NCBI GenBank assembly: GCA_030728985.1
Contig: JANQYI010000009.1
Span: forward strand, 1-64,000
Source: Burkholderiaceae bacterium
Lineage (GTDB): Bacteria > Pseudomonadota > Gammaproteobacteria > Burkholderiales > Burkholderiaceae_B
Length of the DNA stretch: 64,000 bases
Direction: 5' to 3'
The notes beneath the pieces were generated by a model, which made no database searches, was not told where the DNA came from, and saw only the letters and a program-made list of their open reading frames with translations. Of the stretch, positions 31,229-39,083 are shown piece after piece (position 1 is the stretch's first letter; the number at the start of each line of letters is the position of its first letter). A program made the translations under genes and the position numbers.

Positions 31229-31905
31229 CAGCGAATCACAAACTCAAAAATATTACGGTCGCCGCTCAAACATTGAGCATCCGCCAACAAGGGGTTATAT
31301 GGAGTGACGGGTTCATGCAAGCTGTCTTTCACTCTAACCGGACCCCCACTACCTGAAATAGTCACCACATCTGAAATACGTTGCAAAATAGAGGCCAGCC
31401 CCGGACATGCAGCATGATTGACATCATTGAGCGTCAATAAAAACGCCGAACCTACAGGTGCCCCGGATAACGCGTAGGGCGCCACCCGTATGACACCCCG
31501 ACCCGAAACACCTTGTCCACCCAAGCCATGGGCCACATTGGCACCCGCACCCTCGCCAGAAACGGCCACGACACTGGAACCACGCAAAGAATTTGCAAGC
31601 ACTCGGGTATCCACCCCGGCATAAGGGCTGGCGCCAAATCCATGCGTCGTGACCTTGAGGCGAGCGACAAAACGCTGAAGTTCTTCGGCCACCCGGGGAA
31701 CCTTACTTTCAACAACGTAGCCCTGAATTGCGGGGATTCCAACGATCGCCAGCAACATCATGATGGTGGTCACAATTGAAATCTCAATCAGCGAAAAACC
31801 TGACTGACCATGAAATGCGCTCTTTGGCTTCAAACCTCTCGCTGGTAACCGCGCAGAGATACGCGATAGTTGACGAGGAGGCGTAATGACGACATCAAAT
31901 GACAT
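31228..31905 (-). CDS. pilS: type IVb major prepilin PilS
   Basis: A 225-residue prepilin with an unusually long leader of 36 residues ending at G36, then FSLIE (Glu41 at +5) and the hydrophobic helix IVTTIMMLLAIVGIPAIQGYVV. Long leaders are typical of type IVb pilins. The globular part has two cysteines (ACPG and AQCLSG) that could form the C-terminal disulfide loop. AGGAT lies 7 bases upstream of the ATG. A 75-bp gap separates it from pilR, the largest in the locus, and may carry a separate promoter for the abundant pilin. Confidence 0.87.
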   Translation of the reverse strand: MSFDVVITPPRQLSRISARLPARGLKPKSAFHGQSGFSLIEISIVTTIMMLLAIVGIPAIQGYVVESKVPRVAEELQRFVARLKVTTHGFGASPYAGVDTRVLANSLRGSSVVAVSGEGAGANVAHGLGGQGVSGRGVIRVAPYALSGAPVGSAFLLTLNDVNHAACPGLASILQRISDVVTISGSGGPVRVKDSLHEPVTPYNPLLADAQCLSGDRNIFEFVIR

Positions 31906-31980
31906 GAAATAATCCTATAAAAATTGACCATGGACTGAGAGACTTAAAAACAACCGCTGTCTCGGGATGTCTGAAACGCG

Positions 31981-33126
31981 TTAACGGGAATAATGCAAAC
32001 TCAAGGCCTGTCTGAGCTCATCAAAAACCTGTGCATGCCAAAACGCAATCCCGAGCACAACACTTAAAGCAAACAATAATGCGCCCCAGCGTAAGTAAAG
32101 GGCTTGAGTACCGATCCGCTTGACTGCGTGAAGCTCCGTCCTTAAACGCGTGCGATGCAAGGCCTCGTCTAAGCCTAGGGTCCGAGTCAGATCCGTGAAA
32201 TACCACCAGATTTCAGGATCAATCAATCCGGTGTTTAAGGCTTCCGTCGTTTGAGCGCCAAGGTCTAGTCGCGTAATCATGGCGGATAGATGCCTAGCAA
32301 ACCAAGGCGAGGCGCCTTGGGCTTGAAGTGAAATTGCGTCGCGTAAACGGGCTCCATGACAACCGCCCGGACTCAGCGTCACCGCAAGTAAGGAGATAAA
32401 GCGTAGGGTTTGAACCCTTCGGTAAAACGCCCAAGGACCGATACGATCCGCAAAACCACGAAACTTGCCCGTCCAGTTTGCGAACGACCAGAACAAGCCA
32501 ACCATACCCACAAGAAGCAACAGACCCAAAAAAGGCCATGCGACGATCAAGCCCTCTTCCGTGGCAAACAAGGCCTTTGTCCAGGATGAAAAAAACTCAT
32601 GAGGAACCGCAGAAAAAACTTGTCTGAATTGTTTTGCCGTAAAAATAGGGATAGACAAAATCGAACCGAAGGCCATCAACAATCCCGCGACACCGACAAA
32701 GGCCGTCGACACCAACAGCGAGCGCGCGTGATCAATCAATCTCACAACATTGGCGAGTTGACGCAAGGTTCTAGTCAGCGCGTGTGCACCGGCATACTGT
32801 GCGGATTGAATGGCTAACAAATCTTCGAGCGGCAAGGTCGCGCTCCAAGTCGCAAATAAATCACCGCCCGCCTGAGGAAATCGTTCTAACCATGTACGCG
32901 ACAAAACGCCACGCGCACTCATCGAGTTGTAGCGTAAAGCATCGTCTTGAAAAACATTGAGTAGCGTTTTTGAGCCGCCGGTCGTATCAATTAAATCGGC
33001 CAGATACTCATAATAGTCAGCCCGCTGAGACCTGAACGACCAAGCAGCAATTTGTACGCCAATAGTTTTCCAAAACGAGGGCCAACGGCTGAAACGATAA
33101 GAGCGTAGCCATTCATCAACGGGCAT
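31981..33126 (-). CDS. pilR: type IVb pilus inner-membrane platform protein PilR
   Basis: A 381-residue polytopic protein of the PilC/GspF superfamily with three membrane helices (LVSTAFVGVAGLLMAFGSIL, AWPFLGLLLLVGMVGLFWSF, WGALLFALSVVLGIAFW) and cytoplasmic four-helix domains between. It forms the platform on which the assembly ATPase PilQ acts. Identity is supported mainly by topology and its place between pilQ and pilS. The ATG lies 11 bases inside the end of pilQ. Confidence 0.85.
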   Translation of the reverse strand: MPVDEWLRSYRFSRWPSFWKTIGVQIAAWSFRSQRADYYEYLADLIDTTGGSKTLLNVFQDDALRYNSMSARGVLSRTWLERFPQAGGDLFATWSATLPLEDLLAIQSAQYAGAHALTRTLRQLANVVRLIDHARSLLVSTAFVGVAGLLMAFGSILSIPIFTAKQFRQVFSAVPHEFFSSWTKALFATEEGLIVAWPFLGLLLLVGMVGLFWSFANWTGKFRGFADRIGPWAFYRRVQTLRFISLLAVTLSPGGCHGARLRDAISLQAQGASPWFARHLSAMITRLDLGAQTTEALNTGLIDPEIWWYFTDLTRTLGLDEALHRTRLRTELHAVKRIGTQALYLRWGALLFALSVVLGIAFWHAQVFDELRQALSLHYSR

Positions 33127-34825
33127 CTACATCTCCAAACGAAGACATCACGCCAAACGTTTGCTCGACACTTCTCGGATCGACCAAACCAGACCACACC
33201 TTAAAAAGAGCACACTGTCTTGCGCTTTTCCCATGCATATTTGAATCATCTATCGGACTTTTTCTGCGTTGCTCAAACCATTGATGCAAAGCTAAACCAT
33301 TTTTCTGTCTGAGACCCACCAAAAATTTTGGTTCTTGAGACGGCTCGATGAGTTCTGCCGCAACGGTACGACCAGCGACCCCCACCAACTCAGGCAGTCC
33401 TCTTAAGCAATGGTCACAACCTTGCACCGATCTAAATCTTAAGCGCTCCCGCGAGAGCCCAGACTGATCCTCGAGCATGCCAATCCAGGCCCGTCGCCAT
33501 TGCGGCGATCGGACCTGATTGAGAGCGCATCGCCATCTATCCAACTGAACGATTTGCTCGTGGTTTAGTGCACACCCCGTACATAAGAGAGGCAAGAGAC
33601 ACTGAAACACCAGTAACTTTAAAATGCCTGGCGTCGACAACAAATCCCGCGGCACCCCGATAAAACTGGACGCCAAACGCTCCGGCACCCAAAGTGCGGA
33701 ACCTGCATGCACCGTTGTATAAAGACTGATACCCGAGCCCGCAAGGTCAGAGAACGCCCGCCCTCCTGCCGAATCCCTGATCTCGCCAATCAGCAAATCA
33801 TTCATCGCGGAACGTTTAAATGCTTTGAGCTTATTGTCAAAAACACTCAACTCATCCTCATCGACTGATCTCGAAACAGTATTTTGAAGCGCGTGAGGAA
33901 TAAAATATTCGGCAGGATCTTCTAATGTAATCACTTTGCGATGCGTTGGAATCTCTCGCATCAGCGTGGCGAGTGTTGTTGACTTGCCTGAGCCGACTGT
34001 CCCCGCCAGGACAATCGCTCCGCCCTGAGTCAAACACGCTCTTCGCAACGCTGCGATTTGAGACTCCAGATAACCGAGTTCAGAAAGTTCCGGCGTCAAT
34101 TCGGTCGAATCTTGAATTAATAGTCGCAAACAAACCGAAGGTCCTTGATCGGTTGATAAGGAAGCCCAGCGCAAACACACTCTCTGGCCTCCTAGTTCTC
34201 GCATCACGCGCCCTTGCTGCTCTATTGTGGGGTCAAACACCGCGCCATTTCCGCCTTCAATATCCATCCAAGTCACCGCAAGCATCCCAAGTACCGTCGC
34301 TGTTGGCAAATGGGCGTATCGCTCAGGACAAACATATCGGCCATCAATCGTAAAAAAAACAGCGGACTCGCTCTGAGCGCGTTTTACATTAAAGTGAATA
34401 TCACTGGCGCGATGTTCAAGCGCCCAAAGAAAAATGGCATTGATGGCTTGAGACAAAGCACTTCCCGTCACGGATGGCTCGGATATCTGTTGGATTGCCT
34501 GCCCCGCAGAACTCATACTTTTAGTCACTGCGATCAGCAATGTGGGAGACAACACAAATAAAGGATTCGCGCATAGTTTGTACCCGCGTCGCGTCATAAG
34601 CTCCAAGAGCGCGCCGGTCTGGTCATCGTGATAATGCTGACTCAATACAAACAAACCTGCAGAGCCGTCACTAAAAAGCACAGGGCACATGCGGGAAGCC
34701 AGCCCAATCACATCAAGCTCTTTGATCAGCGTTCGTATGAACGACGGGGAGAGTTTTTCTAACTCTCCTTGTGTTCGAATCTCTCGAAGGATATGTTTTG
34801 ATCGCATTGATCTGAGCACAGTCAT
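33116..34825 (-). CDS. pilQ: type IVb pilus assembly ATPase PilQ (GspE/PilB superfamily)
   Basis: Secretion ATPase that powers pilin assembly. From the ATG at 34825, which overlaps the pilP stop as ATGA, it is 569 residues. It has Walker A GTVGSGKS (275-282), an Asp box (VITLEDPAEY, 298-307), Walker B LIGEIRD (345-351) and a His box YTTVHAG (369-375). A C-terminal pair of CxxC-like motifs (CTGCALN, CDHCLRG) fits the zinc-binding tetracysteine of this superfamily. An upstream TTG at 34885 is not needed. No second, retraction-type ATPase is in the locus. Confidence 0.92.
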   Translation of the reverse strand: MTVLRSMRSKHILREIRTQGELEKLSPSFIRTLIKELDVIGLASRMCPVLFSDGSAGLFVLSQHYHDDQTGALLELMTRRGYKLCANPLFVLSPTLLIAVTKSMSSAGQAIQQISEPSVTGSALSQAINAIFLWALEHRASDIHFNVKRAQSESAVFFTIDGRYVCPERYAHLPTATVLGMLAVTWMDIEGGNGAVFDPTIEQQGRVMRELGGQRVCLRWASLSTDQGPSVCLRLLIQDSTELTPELSELGYLESQIAALRRACLTQGGAIVLAGTVGSGKSTTLATLMREIPTHRKVITLEDPAEYFIPHALQNTVSRSVDEDELSVFDNKLKAFKRSAMNDLLIGEIRDSAGGRAFSDLAGSGISLYTTVHAGSALWVPERLASSFIGVPRDLLSTPGILKLLVFQCLLPLLCTGCALNHEQIVQLDRWRCALNQVRSPQWRRAWIGMLEDQSGLSRERLRFRSVQGCDHCLRGLPELVGVAGRTVAAELIEPSQEPKFLVGLRQKNGLALHQWFEQRRKSPIDDSNMHGKSARQCALFKVWSGLVDPRSVEQTFGVMSSFGDVDAR

Positions 34826-35238
34826 GGCTGACGTCGACCAAGGCAAAGGACTTCTCGATGCTCTGATTTTTTTAAATGAACGCAAGGAGGCGAGATACGT
34901 TCCAAGGTATAAAGAACAGAACGACCTGACATCGGTTGCGATCGGCGACTCTTAAATACATGTGGTTCTGAGTCAAGTAAAACCTCAGCGGTCAGCGCAT
35001 GACCCACACCATAAATTGCGAGTAATACGTTCTCCGTCCCGAGTGCGGTCACGGGTCCAGGTTCTGCAAGAGGGCCCACAACTTTTTGACGTGCGGAAAG
35101 AAGCGCGGCTTGAGTATCGAGTTGTAATAACTCTTCAATCACGGTCGGCGCCTCGGCGTTTGCGTTGACGGGTTGTGAGGCAAGCAAATGAAGCGCGATG
35201 ACGATCCGCTTGAAATCAACCTTATTCAAAAAGCTCAA
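34822..35238 (-). CDS. pilP: type IVb pilus biogenesis protein PilP
   Basis: A 138-residue protein with a likely signal peptide (FKRIVIALHLLASQPVNANA) followed by the short helix typical of the family (ELLQLDTQAALLSARQKV) and a small C-terminal domain. PilP links the inner-membrane PilO to the secretin. The start is TTG at 35238, supported by an AGGAG ribosome binding site about 7 bases upstream and by 17 bases of overlap with pilO. No better ATG exists. It overlaps pilQ as ATGA. Confidence 0.78.
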   Translation of the reverse strand: MSFLNKVDFKRIVIALHLLASQPVNANAEAPTVIEELLQLDTQAALLSARQKVVGPLAEPGPVTALGTENVLLAIYGVGHALTAEVLLDSEPHVFKSRRSQPMSGRSVLYTLERISPPCVHLKKSEHREVLCLGRRQP

Positions 35239-36544
35239 AAATATCTCCTGTCAGATTTACCGTTAATGCACTTCGACGAATGCCTTGACCCATAACGGCA
35301 CCAAGTTCAAGCTTTAAACTTCGCCAGCGCACAGGCACCAAAAGTCCCTGAAGCACGGATATCGACCGCAAAGGGCCTTTGATCGCAATCATGCGTCGCT
35401 TCATTGGTTTGATAAAAGCTGGCTTTTGCGCAACCATACCCAGCGAATTAACTGGCGCAGGCAGGGTAATCTGTGTGCCAGATCCTATTTGAATAGACTC
35501 AAAGACAGGCGTCACACTTTGCAAATAGCTCAACCAATCTTTGAGAGAAACCGAAGGGGAAGTCAGTTCGAAAGCGCTGGCGGCACCCAAGACCTTCCAA
35601 CGCATCACGGCATGGTCAAGATCCGGAAACTCTACTGTCCAGCCTTCTGGCTTGGCCGCATCGAGCAGCCGACTCATCGCCAATCGGTGCTTTCTCTGGT
35701 AGTTAGCGGCACAATGCCAATCCATGTTTGACGGTTCACATACGATTTGTTGAAGTTTCCAGCCGCCGGGGCTGACCGGAGCTTGATGCCAAGCATGGAT
35801 CACCTTGAATAATTGCTCAGGAGGATGAATCGGATGCGCGGTCGCAAAACCCTCCAATACGCGCTGCCACAAAACACGATCACTCTCTTGTGGCTGTACC
35901 CTCAAGTCTGCAGCTTCTCGCGGAAACCATGACCAAGACAATCCCGTCGCGAGGAGCCCTAAGCCAATCAGACAGAGAGAGAGATACTTGCGTAATGGCA
36001 ACTTCTGAAGGCGCGTATGTCCACTCAGATTCGCTCGCATCCAATCCGGCTGAAGTGAGGCGTCTAACAAGGCATACCTCAGAACTTTAAGATTTGGAAA
36101 TCGTTCTTTGAGAACAAGTAGAGCGGCGTCAGCCTCGTCAATACTGTCAAACCAACGATCAGTTTGCGCCAGAACCAGACCTCCGTTCGCCGCTACAAAC
36201 CAATACCCCCTCTCAGGGATAAAACAAATGGCGGCGATCACTCCCTCTTGATGCGCTAGGGCAAATATCGCTCCCGCTGCATGAAATGACCGAGTTCGCT
36301 CCGGGAGATTGCTTGAGTCACTCACGTCACCTTTATGTATGATTCCGCAACCAACAACTGCGGTCATGCCGCCCTTGATTAAATAATGTGTCGCACGTAA
36401 AGATCTGGCTCTTTGTCGCCCAAGCTTTGTCGGATCACCGCCCACAAGAGGCGTCCAATCAAGTCCAAAAACAAGATACTCCCGATTCGAAAGAGACATC
36501 ACATGCGTGCCGCGCTGCCCACTTGAGGCAATACTTTGCTGCAT
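35222..36544 (-). CDS. pilO: type IVb pilus biogenesis protein PilO (PilO2 family)
   Basis: A 440-residue bitopic protein. It has a cytoplasmic N-terminal domain of about 185 residues (ICFIPERGYWFVAANGGLVLAQTDRWFDS), one membrane helix (YLSLCLIGLGLLATGLSW) and a periplasmic domain to the end. This is the layout of the PilO2 proteins of R64-like pili, not of the small PilO of type IVa systems. The ATG at 36544 follows the pilN stop within a few bases (TGACGATG). Confidence 0.83.
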   Translation of the reverse strand: MQQSIASSGQRGTHVMSLSNREYLVFGLDWTPLVGGDPTKLGRQRARSLRATHYLIKGGMTAVVGCGIIHKGDVSDSSNLPERTRSFHAAGAIFALAHQEGVIAAICFIPERGYWFVAANGGLVLAQTDRWFDSIDEADAALLVLKERFPNLKVLRYALLDASLQPDWMRANLSGHTRLQKLPLRKYLSLCLIGLGLLATGLSWSWFPREAADLRVQPQESDRVLWQRVLEGFATAHPIHPPEQLFKVIHAWHQAPVSPGGWKLQQIVCEPSNMDWHCAANYQRKHRLAMSRLLDAAKPEGWTVEFPDLDHAVMRWKVLGAASAFELTSPSVSLKDWLSYLQSVTPVFESIQIGSGTQITLPAPVNSLGMVAQKPAFIKPMKRRMIAIKGPLRSISVLQGLLVPVRWRSLKLELGAVMGQGIRRSALTVNLTGDIFELFE

Positions 36545-36546
36545 CG

Positions 36547-38172
36547 TCAAATGCCCTCCTCGACTTGGGCGGTCACCATGATCAGCGTCGCTGTACGTGT
36601 TTGCTTAGCGCGATTCGAACCCCCGAGCACCAGTGGCGCCTCTGACGTCAAACGACTGCGCTCCGAATCGTCATGCTTGGAATCGAAACCCGAGATCAGC
36701 ATCGGCTGACCCGCTTTGAGTGCGACTTGCTGTACCGTGCCGTGACCGTCAATCGTGATTTGCTGAATTTGCAAACGACTGTTTGCTTCTCCTACAACCA
36801 CCGACTTAAGAGGTTGAGCCACCGTATTGTCATACGCCACGGAGAGCAATATTTGGCCATTTTCCTGCGCATCCGGCACGAGCGTCAAAAATGCCCCCAC
36901 TGTTTCTTCTTTTTGACTGACGGACACCGAACCCAAACCGGAGCGCGTGACTGATGCCCCCGACTCCGCAGCTTGAGTAGACTTGACTTGATCGATATAA
37001 GAAAAGGTCGTTCTGACGGCATGCGTGACAGGCCGTCGATTCAAGGTCAAGACCGGAATCGTGACATGGCGCAGAACGGTCCCGTATTTTGATAACGCTC
37101 TTAGTACGGCTTGACTCTGCACCGCTGTCGAAGGTCGCGCGGACATCATGGCAGTTGCTCCGGCCACGGAGGTACCGCCAAGGGTGCTGGACAAAGACAC
37201 TGCCACTTTTCCTTGCTCCCATAATGAGTCCCAATCCAAACCAAGCTCAGCATCCTCATTGGTGACGAGCGTGATCTCCTCGAAGATGAGTCGTACGCGT
37301 CGCGTCAAAATTCGATTTTCTCTTTCGAGATAGCGGGCGACTTCACCTAAAACCTCTGGAGTGTCGGTAATCACAATAGAAGTCGATGCGCCAGGCTGCG
37401 CTGCAATCATGGCCGATCGCGTTAAAAAAGGTTCGAGTCGTTGCTGAATGGCAAGCAAGACATGCTGCTCGGAGGCTACGAGCGAGGTACGAGATGAGTT
37501 ATCAAACCCCCCACTTTTACTGTTCGCTGTTCGACCTAGCCTTGCATCTGCATGCGCGGACAACGTGAGTGCCCGCACGTCAAAAATGCGCGTTTCTGTA
37601 CGATAAAACTCTAATGCCTGGTCGCGATAACGCCACAAAACGCCTAGACGTCTTGTCAGGATGTCGAGAACCTCAGGCAGCGGTCTGGCGCCTATCGGCA
37701 TCTGACTTTTAACGATCGCCATATTCGCCGCTTGAACCGCGGTTGTATTCGAACGGGGTAAAAAGTGATCAATGGGTAGTAGCGCTTCGGGCTTGATGCG
37801 CACAGGTATGTTGGTCGCTTGGGTAATGCGCTCAGCCAAGGTAGGCAAATCCACTCGGCCATCCCGATACATGAGCGTCGTATCGATCTTTGCTCTCAAT
37901 GCACTTGGCAGAGTAACGTCGCGGGCAAGGGGGATAGCCCGTCCCATCAGCCAAGGCTTGTCAATGCTCTGCTGACGCGCTTTATCCTTTGGCGCTCGCG
38001 TCGCAATCTCAAAGTGTTGGTGCTTTTGATCAATGAGCCCTGCTGTCTGTTTTACGCGTCCCTCCTGTTGCTTGAGGCGATGATTCAAAGCGCATCCTGA
38101 AAGATTGAGTAGCAATATCCAGACAAGACTCAACACGAGTCTTTGCCATCCATCAAAAAGAAAATGACTCAT
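36547..38172 (-). CDS. pilN: type IVb pilus secretin lipoprotein PilN
   Basis: Outer-membrane secretin that forms the pilus exit channel. From the ATG at 38172 (ATGA overlap with the preceding stop) it is 541 residues with signal peptide and lipobox LSGC (Cys27). The N-domains include STN-like sequence (VDLPTLAERITQATNIPVRIKPE). The secretin core includes ASTSIVITDTPEVLGEVARYL, the beta-hairpin gate region and the C-terminal VALKAGQPMLISGFDSK. BfpB/PilN-type secretins are lipoproteins and need no separate pilotin. Confidence 0.92.
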   Translation of the reverse strand: MSHFLFDGWQRLVLSLVWILLLNLSGCALNHRLKQQEGRVKQTAGLIDQKHQHFEIATRAPKDKARQQSIDKPWLMGRAIPLARDVTLPSALRAKIDTTLMYRDGRVDLPTLAERITQATNIPVRIKPEALLPIDHFLPRSNTTAVQAANMAIVKSQMPIGARPLPEVLDILTRRLGVLWRYRDQALEFYRTETRIFDVRALTLSAHADARLGRTANSKSGGFDNSSRTSLVASEQHVLLAIQQRLEPFLTRSAMIAAQPGASTSIVITDTPEVLGEVARYLERENRILTRRVRLIFEEITLVTNEDAELGLDWDSLWEQGKVAVSLSSTLGGTSVAGATAMMSARPSTAVQSQAVLRALSKYGTVLRHVTIPVLTLNRRPVTHAVRTTFSYIDQVKSTQAAESGASVTRSGLGSVSVSQKEETVGAFLTLVPDAQENGQILLSVAYDNTVAQPLKSVVVGEANSRLQIQQITIDGHGTVQQVALKAGQPMLISGFDSKHDDSERSRLTSEAPLVLGGSNRAKQTRTATLIMVTAQVEEGI

Positions 38173-38942
38173 GCTCGGACACCATCGACGAGAGTACGAT
38201 CGCAAGCTTCAGCCAAGGGGACAACACGCAACACTTGATTGGCATAAAAACACGGTTGTAACGGCCTATCTGACAACTCAGTTGCCTCAATCAGCGCGCG
38301 CACGGAGCTGACGAAATCATCTGAAAAATTTGCAGTAGCTGTCAACGGAATATCAACATCTACGGCCCAGTGCTCAGCTTGAAATCTCCACCCACTTAAA
38401 CCGGCCCAACGCGCCAGCGCTTGCCTGAGATTGACGTCTGTTTCAATCACGGCATAAAACGGTGGAGAAACAGATTTGACAGGAACGGCAGCAACGACCA
38501 CAGCTTCTGGCGGAGCCGAGTGCGAGCTTGAGTCAGGGTTCACTGCGCTTGCCTGCCCCGTCACTGGCGACAATATTCGACGCGCTTGTGCTTGTTGGTG
38601 CGCCCCTCGAAATACGAGTCTCGTCCAAGCACCCTTGAGCCTAGTGTAGGGACCTTGGCGCTCGTAAGAAACAAGCTGCTCTCCAGCCTCTGTAAAACCA
38701 AAGATCGCAGGCAATGGCTGTCCCGGCTGCCACTGCAGCCACGTATGTGTCGCATCTGAGAATACCTGCATTGGTGCGACAGCTCTATCACCTGACAAGC
38801 GCCATGAAAAGTCCAGAGCGCCTTTTGGTATCGCGCTTGGATTGTCACCCGGGCTTATTCTCCAACCCGGGGCTGACCCAGTGCAAGCTTGCAATGACAT
38901 CACAAACACTAAAAAGGCACTGCCAGTCCAAGTCCTTAACAT
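38169..38942 (-). CDS. PilL-like lipoprotein: VirB9/TrbG-like region fused to a TcpQ-type domain
   Basis: A 257-residue lipoprotein (signal peptide, lipobox LQAC, Cys20). Residues about 40-115 (PMQVFSDATHTWLQWQPGQPLPAIFGFTEAGE) resemble the beta-rich region of VirB9/TrbG conjugation proteins. After a Pro/Ser linker, residues about 165-245 (VNLRQALARWAGLSGWRFQAEHWAVDVDIPL ... NQVLRVV) resemble the TcpQ/PilL C-terminal domain, which in toxin-coregulated-type pili stabilises the secretin. First gene of the pil locus, coupled to pilN. The VirB9 likeness is by eye and less certain than the TcpQ likeness. Confidence 0.75.
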   Translation of the reverse strand: MLRTWTGSAFLVFVMSLQACTGSAPGWRISPGDNPSAIPKGALDFSWRLSGDRAVAPMQVFSDATHTWLQWQPGQPLPAIFGFTEAGEQLVSYERQGPYTRLKGAWTRLVFRGAHQQAQARRILSPVTGQASAVNPDSSSHSAPPEAVVVAAVPVKSVSPPFYAVIETDVNLRQALARWAGLSGWRFQAEHWAVDVDIPLTATANFSDDFVSSVRALIEATELSDRPLQPCFYANQVLRVVPLAEACDRTLVDGVRA

Positions 38943-39036
38943 TTTTACATCGCATTTGTTTGAGGACGGTTATGTTGGCCCCTAAGCTTTCGTCCGACAA
39001 TTGCATGTAATACGCATGGATAAATCAACACCAATG

Positions 39037-39064
39037 AAAAACGGAGCCCGCAGGCTCCGTTTTT
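39037..39064 (-). terminator. rho-independent terminator after the solute-binding protein gene
   Basis: A perfect 12-bp inverted repeat (AAAAACGGAGCC / GGCTCCGTTTTT) with a 4-base loop; on the minus strand it ends in TTTTT. It lies 20 bp past the stop of the gene ending at 39084 and isolates the pilus locus from upstream transcription. Symmetric A and T runs would also let it work on the plus strand. Confidence 0.9.
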
Positions 39065-39083
39065 CTCTAGCAAAAAAAGTATT

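Noticed and set aside
30179-38942. Type II secretion system or conjugation apparatus
   Set aside because: PilS/PilV prepilins, PilO2-type protein, PilP and a lipoprotein secretin in R64 order fit a type IVb pilus; no relaxase, coupling protein or pseudopilin set is present.
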